Source of the DNA: Lachnospiraceae bacterium UBA3850
GTDB taxonomy: Bacteria > Bacillota > Clostridia > Lachnospirales > Lachnospiraceae
DNA length: 64,000 bases
Direction: 5' to 3'
Assembly (NCBI GenBank): GCA_002392655.1
Contig: DGHK01000039.1
Span: 1-64,000, forward strand
Positions 55,490 to 63,632 of this stretch are shown piece after piece. The stretch's first letter is position 1, and each line of letters starts with the position of its first letter. Both the position numbers and the translations under genes were made by a program. Under the pieces are notes generated by a model. The model saw nothing but the letters and a program-made list of their open reading frames with translations. It did no database searches and was not told the DNA's origin.

Positions 55490-55945
55490 ATGAAAAAAAC
55501 TATAAAACTTGCACTTCTTGTTTCTGTAATGTGCTTTGCCGCAAGTGGATGTGGAGATTCAGATGATAAGACCACACAAGCTGCTACAGAAGCTACTACA
55601 GAAGCTGCGACCGAGAAGACTACGGAGAAGAAAGAAGAAAAAACAGAGGCAGCAAAGGATAAGAAGAAGGAAGAAAAGAAGACTGAAGCAAAGACTGAGG
55701 AGAAGACTACTGAGGCAACTACGGAAAAAGCAACAGAAGCAGCAAAGCCGAAGAAAAAGAAGCAGACAGCAGCTCCTGCAACTGAAGCTGCAACAGAAGC
55801 GGAGACCGAAGCTCCCGCTGCTGAGCCGGCCACAGAGGCACCTGCTGCAGAGCCTGCGACAGAGGCAGCTCCGCCTGCACCGGAACCTGCACCTGAAACC
55901 AGTCCGGATGACGGATGCATCGGTGATGACGGTCTGACATACTAA
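55490..55945 (+). CDS. Low-complexity lipoprotein
   Basis: A lipoprotein signal peptide ends in the lipobox FAASGC (Cys21). The remaining 130 residues consist of Thr/Glu/Ala and Lys-rich repeats such as ATEAATE, EKTTEKKEE and AAEPATEAP, then a Pro-rich stretch and the short end DDGCIGDDGLTY, which contains a second Cys. No enzyme domain is visible. It is probably an extended, charged surface stalk. It lies 17 bp after the transglutaminase-like gene and is preceded by AGAGGATGAG. Confidence 0.82.
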   Translation: MKKTIKLALLVSVMCFAASGCGDSDDKTTQAATEATTEAATEKTTEKKEEKTEAAKDKKKEEKKTEAKTEEKTTEATTEKATEAAKPKKKKQTAAPATEAATEAETEAPAAEPATEAPAAEPATEAAPPAPEPAPETSPDDGCIGDDGLTY

Positions 55946-55981
55946 GGGAGGTTCTTTGGAGTATAGCGAAGGGGGTTCAAT

Positions 55982-56653
55982 ATGGATAATAAGGCTATGT
56001 ACAAGTTGTCATATGGACTTTTTGTTCTGACAACGAAGGTTGGAGATAAGCATAATGGCTGTATCACTAACACAGCTATTCAGGTTACAACTGATCCGAA
56101 CAGAATTGCATTTGCGGTGAATAAACTGAATTATACACATGACATGCTGCTTGAATCGAAGGTGTTTAATATATCAATCATCAGCGAAGCAGCAGATTTC
56201 GAGCTGTTCAAGAGATTCGGCTTCCAGTCCGGAAGAGAAGTGAATAAGTTCCAGGGTTACGGCAAGATAGGGCTTGGCTCAAATGGAATCACATATATCA
56301 AGGACGGAACCAATGCCTATATCTCAGGAACAGTGTATGATACAGTTGATCTGGGCACACATACGCTTTTTATATGTGATGTTACTGATATGGAATTACT
56401 TTCTGACGCAGATGGAAATGTAGCCAGATCAGCAACCTATGAATACTATCAGGAAAATATCAAGCCGAAGCCACAGGATATTAAAAAGGGCGATGAGGTC
56501 GGCACACTTGTTAAGGACGAGAATGAGAAGGGACAGACCGTCTGGGTATGTAAGGTTTGCGGTTACGTATATGAAGGAGAAGACCTTCCTGAGGATTTTA
56601 TCTGTCCTTGGTGTAAACACCCTGCATCTGATTTCGAAAAGCAGGTTAGGTAG
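55982..56653 (+). CDS. hrb: Flavin reductase-like protein fused to rubredoxin (high-molecular-weight rubredoxin)
   Basis: Residues about 1-160 form an FMN-binding flavin-reductase-like domain (YGLFVLTTKVGDKHNGCITN). Residues about 172-223 are a rubredoxin with two iron-binding pairs: CKVCGYVYEG and CPWCKHPASDF. In acetogens and clostridia this protein type receives electrons for oxygen detoxification or NADH-dependent reduction. Length 223 is normal. Its position after a wall-protein set has no obvious functional logic. It might supply electrons to RfbH, but that is speculation. Confidence 0.93.
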   Translation: MDNKAMYKLSYGLFVLTTKVGDKHNGCITNTAIQVTTDPNRIAFAVNKLNYTHDMLLESKVFNISIISEAADFELFKRFGFQSGREVNKFQGYGKIGLGSNGITYIKDGTNAYISGTVYDTVDLGTHTLFICDVTDMELLSDADGNVARSATYEYYQENIKPKPQDIKKGDEVGTLVKDENEKGQTVWVCKVCGYVYEGEDLPEDFICPWCKHPASDFEKQVR

Positions 56654-56689
56654 AGGATTAAAAAAATAAAAAAAATTTAAAATTTCCTG

Positions 56690-56718
56690 TTGACATATGT
56701 ATATCTTTCTGATAACAT
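56690..56718 (+). promoter_or_regulatory. Sigma-A promoter overlapping a terminator hairpin
   Basis: TTGACA (56690-56695), a 17-bp spacer and TAACAT (56713-56718). The predicted start near 56725 lies inside the 5' arm of the following hairpin, so transcripts begin in the stem. It drives the paralog pair at 56785 and 57443. Confidence 0.7.
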
Positions 56719-56719
56719 A

Positions 56720-56760
56720 CTCTGGTTTTGCAAAAACGCAGAACCAGAGTTTATTTTTTT
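56720..56760 (+). terminator. Rho-independent terminator or attenuator in the leader of 56785
   Basis: A 12-bp stem (56720-56731 with 56738-56749, one T-G wobble), the loop AAAAAC and a T-rich tail (TTTATTTTTTT, 56750-56760). It would end read-through from the rubredoxin gene. Because the promoter start falls within the stem, about 7-9 bp can still form in the leader RNA. Confidence 0.8.
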
Positions 56761-56784
56761 AGGGGAAGTATAAAGGAGGATTAC

Positions 56785-57414
56785 ATGAGAGAGGAAATGA
56801 CTGGTTCTGTAAACGAAACACCAAAGAATAAGTATAGGATGTCAAGTGTAAATGAGACAACCGAAAAGGAAACAAGCGTAAATGAGACAAGCGCTGATGT
56901 AGAAAAAGAATGTATACCTGAGAGCTCATATACAGTTGAGCATCCATCATATGATCAGCCATCATATAATCAGCCATCATATAATCAGGCTCCGGTAGTT
57001 GATGATACAGTAGTTGTAAAGAATAAGGGCTTTCAGTTCAGTCCGATAGTTATACTCGTAGCAGTCGCTGTTCTCGTTATGGGAGTGCTGCTTGTAAAGG
57101 ATATATTCCACAAGGAACCTGGTACATTAGATGGTCAGTATGAATTTGCATATGCTGAAGCAGATGGAAGAGAAGTATCTCCTGAAGAAGCTCGTGCTTG
57201 GGGAGTAGATGCAGTTGGTATGACAATGGATATAAATGGTGATTCAGCTGTTGTAACTCTTCATGGAGTTGAAAGAGAGTGTGATCTTGAAGTAGTTGGA
57301 GATGAAATAACACTTACAAGAGGAGATAAAGTTATTACCGGTAAGGTTGATCTCTATGAAGAGACTATAACAATGGAAATGAACTCCGGCGATGTAATAT
57401 TTGAGAAGATTTGA
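56785..57414 (+). CDS. Single-pass membrane protein with repeat-rich N-terminus (paralog 1)
   Basis: About 85 hydrophilic cytoplasmic residues contain SVNET repeats and three tandem PSYxQ repeats. One membrane helix (about 92-112) and an outer domain of about 95 residues follow. I do not recognise a family. The following gene has the same plan and a very similar outer domain, with KEPGTL at the start and VIFEKI at the end. The ATG at 56785 is preceded by AAAGGAGG. Orientation N-in/C-out is inferred from Lys residues before and after the helix. Confidence 0.82.
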   Translation: MREEMTGSVNETPKNKYRMSSVNETTEKETSVNETSADVEKECIPESSYTVEHPSYDQPSYNQPSYNQAPVVDDTVVVKNKGFQFSPIVILVAVAVLVMGVLLVKDIFHKEPGTLDGQYEFAYAEADGREVSPEEARAWGVDAVGMTMDINGDSAVVTLHGVERECDLEVVGDEITLTRGDKVITGKVDLYEETITMEMNSGDVIFEKI

Positions 57415-57442
57415 GGTATTAATTTACATTAAGGAGTTAGTC

Positions 57443-58000
57443 ATGAATGAGGAAAACACTAAAAACAATACATCAGGCTTATCACTGAGTGATAAGAATT
57501 CTGTTAATCAGGAGCCGGTAGATGAAGTATTCTTCTTTGCAAGTCAGAGAGAGATGAGTGGCTACGAAAAGAAGACAGTATTTTTTGAACCTATGGTTCT
57601 ATCTAACAAAAAACAATTTCGGTTAAATCCGGTTCTTGTTCTTGTTTCTCTATTAGTCCTGATCATGGGAGTAATAGTTTCGATAGATATGCTTAAGAAG
57701 GAGCCGGGCACTCTGGAAGGAGCTTATAAGTTTACTTATGCAGAAGCGTCCGGCAAGACTATGACCCAGAGTCAGCTCAGGGCACGCGGACTTAACTCCG
57801 CAAATCTTTGTCTGGAGATAGGCGGAGACAAGGCTAAGGTATCATTAGACGAAAACTTAGCAGACTGTGATTATACAGTTGATGGAGATGAAATAATAAT
57901 CACCAAGGGCGAAAAGGTTCTGAAGGGTGAGGTTGATCTTATAGAAGAAACCGTGACTCTTGAAATGGATGGAGCGGATTTGATATTTGAGAAGATGTAA
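57443..58000 (+). CDS. Single-pass membrane protein (paralog 2)
   Basis: 185 residues: an N-terminal cytoplasmic part without the repeats of its neighbour, one helix (about 72-92) and an outer domain. The outer domain (KKEPGTLEGAYKFTYAEASGK and the ending DLIFEKM) aligns with paralog 1, so the pair arose by tandem duplication. The repeats seem to have been gained or lost in only one copy. The ATG at 57443 follows AAGGAG. A strong terminator follows 46 bp after its stop. Confidence 0.82.
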   Translation: MNEENTKNNTSGLSLSDKNSVNQEPVDEVFFFASQREMSGYEKKTVFFEPMVLSNKKQFRLNPVLVLVSLLVLIMGVIVSIDMLKKEPGTLEGAYKFTYAEASGKTMTQSQLRARGLNSANLCLEIGGDKAKVSLDENLADCDYTVDGDEIIITKGEKVLKGEVDLIEETVTLEMDGADLIFEKM

Positions 58001-58045
58001 ACATACCTGCTGGCTTTGAGATTAAAACCAAATATAAAATAATAA

Positions 58046-58100
58046 AAAACCTCCTGATTAACCACAAAAATGTGGCTAAACGTAATCGGGGGGGGTTTTA
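58046..58100 (+). terminator. Rho-independent terminator after the paralog pair
   Basis: A long hairpin: AAAACC at 58046-58051 pairs with the 8-G run and TTTT (58088-58099), GATTA with TAATC, and an inner CCACA/TGTGG hairpin with an AAAA loop. A T-rich tail follows. It closes the 56785-58000 unit. Confidence 0.85.
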
Positions 58101-58150
58101 TAATAAAATCTGTAAATCAGATGGAAGTGAAGTAGATAAATATTTATTTC

Positions 58151-58179
58151 TTGACTTTGATATATCCAGTAACTATAAT
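58151..58179 (+). promoter_or_regulatory. Near-consensus sigma-A promoter of the pheS leader
   Basis: TTGACT (58151-58156), 17 bp, then perfect TATAAT (58174-58179). Transcription should start near 58186, just upstream of the T-box leader. Confidence 0.88.
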
Positions 58180-58186
58180 GACATAA

Positions 58187-58440
58187 GTATTTAGTATAAA
58201 AACATAATATGACCATGATGGTGCATAAAGCTTGTAGCATTCACCGACCAGAGAGACGGGATCATCGGCTGGAAGTCCTGTTGGAATGAAGTTATGAGTT
58301 ATCTTCACACTGGAGTCAGAGTTAATGAAAGAGTTATATTGCCGTTTGTAGAATAGTTGGCAATATAGAAGTCGGGTGGTACCGCGGTTTAAGAATCGTC
58401 CCGGGATGTACATATGTGCATCCCGGTTTGTTATTTTTGG
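58187..58440 (+). promoter_or_regulatory. T-box leader controlling pheS, specifier TTC (Phe)
   Basis: Contains an AGAGAG element (about 58251-58256), a GGCTGGAAG element, the candidate specifier codon TTC (58304-58306), and the T-box sequence GGGTGGTACCGCGG (58374-58387). Uncharged tRNA-Phe would pair with the specifier and the T-box and stabilise the antiterminator. The alternative terminator hairpin follows (58401-58426). The specifier was placed by eye from its position before the T-box and its match to the downstream gene. Confidence 0.9.
58401..58438 (+). terminator. T-box terminator hairpin
   Basis: CCGGGATG (58401-58408) pairs with CATCCCGG (58419-58426), with a further ACATATGT inner stem, and is followed by a T-rich tail. 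CGTCCC just upstream and in the 5' arm can instead pair with the T-box region, giving the antiterminator. Confidence 0.88.
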
Positions 58441-58496
58441 TGACAAATCAGGATATACCCTGTCTGTCATCTTTTGAAAAACGGAGGATAATAATA

Positions 58497-59588
58497 ATGA
58501 AGGAATTACTTGAGAAGATCAGAAGAGAGGCTGAACAGAAAATAGCTGCTTCTGAAAACACAGAGTCCCTTGATGATGTCAAGGTTTCGATCCTTGGTAA
58601 AAAGGGTGAGCTTACCATGCTCATGAAGGGCATGAAGGATCTCAGCCCAGAAGAGAGACCAAAGTTTGGTCAGCTTGTTAACCAGGCTCGTGAACAGATT
58701 GAATTAAAAATGAATGCCAAAAGAGAAGCTATGCGTAAGGAAATGCTTACTGCAAAGATGGCAAGAGAAACAATCGATGTAACTCTTCCCGGAAAAAAGA
58801 TGATGAGAGGTCATAAGCATCCGAATCAGATAGCATTGGAGGATCTTGAGAGAGTATTTATCGGAATGGGCTACGAAGTAGTAGACGGACCAGAAGTAGA
58901 GTATGATCGAATGAACTTCAAGCTTCTCAACATTCCTGAGAATCATCCTGCAAAGGACGAGCAGGATACATTTTATATAAGTAGACATGATCCTGCAAAG
59001 GGACAGACCACAGAGGATGATATCGTTCTTCGTACACAGACATCCTCGGTTCAGGCCAGGATAATGCTTGCAGCCGGAAAGTTGAAGGAGACAACACCGG
59101 GCTTCCCTGAGAGAGAGCTTCCTATCAAGATTATCTCTCCCGGACGTGTATTCAGATCCGATGAGGTTGACGCAACTCATTCACCATCCTTCCATCAGGT
59201 TGAAGGACTGGTTATCGGAAAGGGCGTGACTATGGCTGATCTTAAGGGAACACTTGATCAGTTTGCCACAAACTTCTTCGGACCAAAGACCAAAACAAAG
59301 CTTCGTCCGCACCACTTCCCATTTACAGAGCCATCAGCTGAGGTTGATGTAACATGTTTCAAATGTGGCGGCAAGGGCTGCGGTGTATGCAAGGGATCAG
59401 GCTGGATAGAGATACTCGGATGTGGTATGGTTCATCCACACGTTCTCGAGATGTGCGGTATCGATCCTAATGAATACTCAGGTTTCGCATTCGGAATCGG
59501 CCTTGAGAGAGTTGCGCTCCTAAAGTACGAAATCGCAGACATGCGACTCATGTACGAAAATGACATTCGCTTCCTCGAGCAGTTCTAA
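58497..59588 (+). CDS. pheS: Phenylalanyl-tRNA synthetase alpha subunit
   Basis: Class II synthetase subunit that charges tRNA-Phe with PheT. A coiled-coil N-terminus (about 1-85), motif 2 region (SPGRVFRSDEVDATHSPSFHQ) and motif 3 region (FGIGLERVALLKYEI) are present. A Cys-rich insertion (CFKCGGKGCGVCKGSG, near residue 285) may bind a metal; it resembles those of many clostridial PheS. The 363-residue length reflects this insertion. The start at ATG 58497 is set by ACGGAGGA. It is controlled by a Phe-specific T-box. Confidence 0.97.
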   Translation: MKELLEKIRREAEQKIAASENTESLDDVKVSILGKKGELTMLMKGMKDLSPEERPKFGQLVNQAREQIELKMNAKREAMRKEMLTAKMARETIDVTLPGKKMMRGHKHPNQIALEDLERVFIGMGYEVVDGPEVEYDRMNFKLLNIPENHPAKDEQDTFYISRHDPAKGQTTEDDIVLRTQTSSVQARIMLAAGKLKETTPGFPERELPIKIISPGRVFRSDEVDATHSPSFHQVEGLVIGKGVTMADLKGTLDQFATNFFGPKTKTKLRPHHFPFTEPSAEVDVTCFKCGGKGCGVCKGSGWIEILGCGMVHPHVLEMCGIDPNEYSGFAFGIGLERVALLKYEIADMRLMYENDIRFLEQF

Positions 59589-60025
59589 CCCCTCACTAGT
59601 GAATAATTTTTCTACGAGGATGATGAGACTAGATAAAGTAAATAATAGTAATAATTCATATATGAATATACTATATGTTTTGGAAATGATATATATATTG
59701 AATAGCGAGTGACATATGCTTTCGCGAGGGGGCCTTTCGGACCTCGGCGCTTAGCGACTTACGAGCACGTAGTGCGAAGTAAGAGCTTAGCAAGCGCGAG
59801 CGTCCGCTAGGGGGCAAAACAGTCCGGTGGACTGTTTGCGAACGGAAGCGAATCAGCTCACGATTCGGAGAATCGTGAGTCTGTCCGAAGGACAGAAGCA
59901 TTCTGCGTAGCAGAATCAATACTTGCGAAGCAGGGATTGCATATCACGAAGTGATATGGCTCGAGCGATACCCCGAGAGGAAGTATATGTAACGAGCATC
60001 ACGCAAATAACACAAGGAGAAAAAT
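59589..60025. other. 437-bp gap inside the pheS-pheT unit
   Basis: pheS and pheT are normally only a few bases apart, so this gap is unusual. Positions 59589-59704 are AT-rich with the perfect palindrome TCACTAGTGA (59593-59602), but no gene or convincing promoter is seen there. The remainder is the multi-hairpin element, followed by AAGGAGA 9 bp before the pheT ATG. Confidence 0.7.
59705..59997 (+). repeat. Multi-hairpin palindromic element between pheS and pheT
   Basis: A 293-bp GC-richer island in an AT-rich gap. A long imperfect inverted repeat closes it (59705-59723 with 59979-59997; core ACATAT). Inside are at least eight hairpins in a row: 59725-59746, 59758-59783 (enclosed by GCGCTT/AAGCGC at 59747 and 59792), 59814-59839, 59857-59879 (10-bp perfect), 59881-59895, 59900-59916, 59917-59939 and 59940-59958. 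All seven hairpins after the first have three-base loops starting with G and closed by C-G (GTA, GGT, GGA, GAA, GTA, GAA, GAA). No ORF makes sense across it. It is probably a structured RNA or a small non-autonomous mobile element. Confidence 0.8.
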
Positions 60026-62458
60026 ATGAACACACCTATTTCATGGATAAAAGCCTACGTCCCTGACTTAAATGTATCACCTCAGGAATTCGTAGATAAG
60101 ATAACACTTTCAGGTTCTCACGTAGAGAACTATAATCAGTATGACAAAAATCTCGAGAAGATTGTTGTTGGAAAGATCCTTTCTATAGAGAAGCACCCTG
60201 ATGCAGATAAGCTGGTTGTCTGCCAGGTCGATATTGGTGCTGCAGAACCGATTCAGATAGTTACAGGTGCTCCGAATGTTAAAGTCGGCGATATGACACC
60301 TACCGTTCTTGATGGCGGTAAGGTAGCAGGCGGACACGATGGAGGAGAGCTCCCTCCTGATGGAATTCGTATCAAAGCTGGTGCTCTTCGCGGCGTTCCT
60401 TCAAATGGTATGATGTGTGCCATCGAAGAGCTGGGTTCATCCAGAGAGCTTTATCCGGAAGCACCGGAAAACGGAGTATATGTTTTCCCTAAGGATGCAG
60501 ATGTTAAGCCCGGAGATGATGCGATAAAAGCACTCGGACTTGATGATACAAATGTTGAATATGAGATTACATCTAACAGAGTAGATTGCTTCTCCATAAT
60601 CGGGATGGCAAGAGAGGCGGCAGCTACATTTGATCTGGACTTTAAGCCGCCTGTAGTTGAGGTTAAGGAAAGTTCAAAAGAGAAGACCTCTGATTATGTC
60701 TCAGTTGATATACAGGATACAAAACTTTGCAAGCGATATATAGCAAGGGTTGTTAAGAATGTAAAGATCGGTCCTTCACCAAAGTGGATGCAGGACAGAC
60801 TCAGAAGTCAGGGGATTCGTGCCATCAATAATATAGTAGATATCACAAACTATGTTATGGAGGAAATGGGACAGCCTATGCATGCATTTGACCTGGCAAC
60901 AATTGCCGGTAATAAGATAGTAGTCAGATGTGCAGAGGATGGTGATAAGTTTACAACTCTCGATGGTATCGAGCGTGAGCTGAACAAGGATGTTCTGATG
61001 ATATGCGATGGTGAGAAGGAGATAGGCATCGCCGGAATCATGGGTGGTGAGAATTCCATGGTTACTGAGAGTATGGATACGCTTCTTTTTGAAGCTGCAT
61101 GCTTTGATGGAACAAATATCCGTCAGTCAGAGAGAAAACTTGGTCTCAGAACTGATGCCGCAGGAAAGTTCGAGAAGGGACTTGATCCGAATCTTGCAGA
61201 AGAGGCGATAAACCGTGCATGTCAGCTTGTTGAGGAGATGGGCTGCGGAGAGGTTCTTCAGGGTTCAGTGGATGTTTATCCTGAACCTGTTAAGCCATGG
61301 ACACTCGACTTTGAGCCTGAGAAGATGAATGCTCTTCTCGGACTGGAGATACCTGTTGAGACACAGCTTCATATCTATGACAGGCTCGGACTTGGTTATG
61401 ATGCTGAGAATAAGAAGCTTATAATTCCTACATTCAGACAGGATCTTGGCTGTATGGCTGATCTTGCTGAAGAGATTGCGCGTATCTACGGATATGACAA
61501 GATTCCTTCAACACTTCCTACAATAAATGCAGGAATAGGCGGTATATCCTATAATGAAGCAATCAACAGGATCGTCAGAATGGTAGCTGAGGATAATGGA
61601 TTTTCTCAGGCTATGTGCTATAGCTTTGAAAGCCCGAAGGTTTTTGATAAGCTTCTCATTCCTGAGGACAGCACCATGAGACGTGCTGTCAAGATCACTA
61701 ATCCTCTTGGTGAGGACTTCAGTATCATGAGAACACTTCCTCTTAACGGACTGCTTACATCGCTTTCAATAAATTATAATAGAAGAAATAAGGATGTCAG
61801 ACTGTATGAGCTGGGCAAGGTATATCTTCCTAAGGAGCTTCCACTTACAGAGCTTCCAAATGAAAAGGAGAGAATCGCACTTGGTATGTATGGTGATGGT
61901 GACTTCTTCACTCTTAAGGGTGTTGTTGAGGAGATGCTCGGAAAGCTCGGTTTCGGAAAAGAATGTGACTATGTTCCAACTAAGGATTATCCATTCCTTC
62001 ATCCGGGAAGACAGGCTGATATCATGAAGGGTAAGCTTCGTGTCGGTTATATCGGTCAGCTTCATCCGGAAGCAGCACTTAACTATGATATGAAGGGCGA
62101 GGTTTATATCGCTGTTGTAAATATGGACACGGCATCTATGCTTGCCAAGTTTGATGTGAAGTATGCCGGAATCGCTAAGTATCCTGCATCAACACGTGAC
62201 CTGGCACTGGTTTGTGACAAGGCTGTTTATGTTGGCGAAATAGAGAAAACTATTCGTAAGAATGCAGGTAAGTTCCTTGAGAAGCTTGAGCTCTTTGATG
62301 TATATGAGGGCGAACAGGTTGAGAAGGGTAAGAAGAGTGTTGCTTTCTCACTTTCCTTCAGATCAGATGATCATACACTTAAGGATGACGAAGTAAATCC
62401 TGCTATAGAGAAGATTCTTTCTGCACTTTCTGCACAGGGAATTGAGATTCGTGCTTAA
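60026..62458 (+). CDS. pheT: Phenylalanyl-tRNA synthetase beta subunit
   Basis: The 810-residue subunit shows the N-terminal tRNA-binding (EMAP-like) domain (about 40-155; KHPDADKLVVCQVDIG), B3/B4 editing region (NRVDCFSIIGMAREAAA, then RQSERKLGLRTDAAGKFEKG), B5 and the catalytic-like core (RIYGYDKIPSTLP), and the C-terminal ferredoxin-fold anticodon-binding domain (YPASTRDLALVCDK). Length is normal. Its own promoter is not evident, so it probably shares the pheS transcript through the hairpin element. Confidence 0.97.
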   Translation: MNTPISWIKAYVPDLNVSPQEFVDKITLSGSHVENYNQYDKNLEKIVVGKILSIEKHPDADKLVVCQVDIGAAEPIQIVTGAPNVKVGDMTPTVLDGGKVAGGHDGGELPPDGIRIKAGALRGVPSNGMMCAIEELGSSRELYPEAPENGVYVFPKDADVKPGDDAIKALGLDDTNVEYEITSNRVDCFSIIGMAREAAATFDLDFKPPVVEVKESSKEKTSDYVSVDIQDTKLCKRYIARVVKNVKIGPSPKWMQDRLRSQGIRAINNIVDITNYVMEEMGQPMHAFDLATIAGNKIVVRCAEDGDKFTTLDGIERELNKDVLMICDGEKEIGIAGIMGGENSMVTESMDTLLFEAACFDGTNIRQSERKLGLRTDAAGKFEKGLDPNLAEEAINRACQLVEEMGCGEVLQGSVDVYPEPVKPWTLDFEPEKMNALLGLEIPVETQLHIYDRLGLGYDAENKKLIIPTFRQDLGCMADLAEEIARIYGYDKIPSTLPTINAGIGGISYNEAINRIVRMVAEDNGFSQAMCYSFESPKVFDKLLIPEDSTMRRAVKITNPLGEDFSIMRTLPLNGLLTSLSINYNRRNKDVRLYELGKVYLPKELPLTELPNEKERIALGMYGDGDFFTLKGVVEEMLGKLGFGKECDYVPTKDYPFLHPGRQADIMKGKLRVGYIGQLHPEAALNYDMKGEVYIAVVNMDTASMLAKFDVKYAGIAKYPASTRDLALVCDKAVYVGEIEKTIRKNAGKFLEKLELFDVYEGEQVEKGKKSVAFSLSFRSDDHTLKDDEVNPAIEKILSALSAQGIEIRA

Positions 62459-62503
62459 TAAGTATATATAAAAAAGCAAAGAATCTTGAAATGAGGAATA
62501 TAT

Positions 62504-63628
62504 ATGGACGTCAAGGATTTTTACTATGACTTGCCCGAGGAGCTCATCGCGCAGGATCCGCTGGAGAAGCGTGATGATTCCCGCCTCATGGTTATTCACA
62601 GAGATACGGGTGAGATAGAACATAAGCATTTTCATGACATAATTGAATATCTGAATCCTGGGGACTGCCTTGTTATCAATGATACGAAGGTTATTCCCGC
62701 ACGCCTTCTGGGCGTGAAGGAAGGAACAGGAGCTGCAGTTGAGGTGCTTCTTCTCAAGGAAGCCGATGCTGCCGGAAGTGTTCCTTCTGAGAATAAAAAT
62801 GTAAATACACGTGTGTGGGAGTGCCTGGTTAAGCCGGGAAAGAAACTGAAGCCCGGGGCACGCATACATTTCGGTGCCTCTGACAGTAATGATGTTATGG
62901 GTTCAGATGCTATCCTTCGAGCTGAGGTTATAGATACAGTAGAAGAGGGAAACAGAATCATCCGCTTTGAATATGAGGGAATCTGGGAAGAGGTTCTGGA
63001 CAAGCTGGGTGAGATGCCGCTTCCACCGTATATTACGCATAAACTTCAGGATAAGAACCGTTATCAGACAGTTTATGCGAAGCATGAGGGGAGCGCTGCT
63101 GCACCTACGGCGGGATTACATTTTACTGAAGAATTATTAAAGAGGATAGAGGAAAAGGGTGTACGTATTGCCAGACTGACTCTTCATGTCGGACTGGGGA
63201 CCTTCCGTCCTGTAAAGGTTGATAAGATAGAGGATCATCATATGCATTCAGAGTTCTATGAGCTCGGAAGCGAGGCAGCTGATATCATAAATGAAACCAG
63301 AAGAGGCGGCGGAAGAGTTATCTCTGTTGGTACGACAAGCACCAGAACACTTGAAACAGTAGGAACTCAGCAGGGTATACAAAAGAATCCGGATGAAGAA
63401 TTCAAGACTCTTCAGCCTGCGTCCGGCTGGACCAGTATTTTTATTTATCCGGGCTATGAATTTAAAATAGTAGATTCTTTAATTACTAACTTCCATTTGC
63501 CTGAGTCAACGCTTATAATGCTAGTGTCAGCATTTTATAATCGTGAGTCGGTTATGGATGCTTATGAAACTGCGGTGGAGGAGAGATACAGATTCTTCTC
63601 GTTTGGGGATAGTATGATACTATTATAA
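62504..63628 (+). CDS. queA: S-adenosylmethionine:tRNA ribosyltransferase-isomerase
   Basis: Adds the ribosyl part of SAM to 7-aminomethyl-deazaguanine in tRNA, giving epoxyqueuosine. Diagnostic motifs: [63 protein letters not shown] and [17 protein letters not shown]. The 374-residue length is about 30 above average; the extra residues lie in the segments at about 85-105, 125-135 and 293-305. It follows pheT by 45 bp with AGGAATATAT before the ATG. tgt is not in the window. Confidence 0.96.
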   Translation: MDVKDFYYDLPEELIAQDPLEKRDDSRLMVIHRDTGEIEHKHFHDIIEYLNPGDCLVINDTKVIPARLLGVKEGTGAAVEVLLLKEADAAGSVPSENKNVNTRVWECLVKPGKKLKPGARIHFGASDSNDVMGSDAILRAEVIDTVEEGNRIIRFEYEGIWEEVLDKLGEMPLPPYITHKLQDKNRYQTVYAKHEGSAAAPTAGLHFTEELLKRIEEKGVRIARLTLHVGLGTFRPVKVDKIEDHHMHSEFYELGSEAADIINETRRGGGRVISVGTTSTRTLETVGTQQGIQKNPDEEFKTLQPASGWTSIFIYPGYEFKIVDSLITNFHLPESTLIMLVSAFYNRESVMDAYETAVEERYRFFSFGDSMILL

Positions 63629-63632
63629 GACT

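Noticed and set aside
55438..55920. A 160-codon Ala/Ser/Val-rich frame on the - strand opposite the lipoprotein
   Set aside because: The sequence is the reverse reading of the Thr/Glu/Ala repeats; the + strand has a lipobox and a ribosome binding site.
59593..59602. TCACTAGTGA palindrome behind pheS as a terminator
   Set aside because: A perfect palindrome without a loop; the stem would be only three pairs, too weak for termination even with the T-rich stretch that follows.
59671..59919. An 82-codon frame on the - strand through the hairpin element
   Set aside because: It runs across several perfect hairpins, has Arg/Ser-rich random composition and no binding site.
59705..59997. CRISPR array
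   Set aside because: The hairpins differ from one another in sequence and length, and there is no direct repeat with equal-length spacers.
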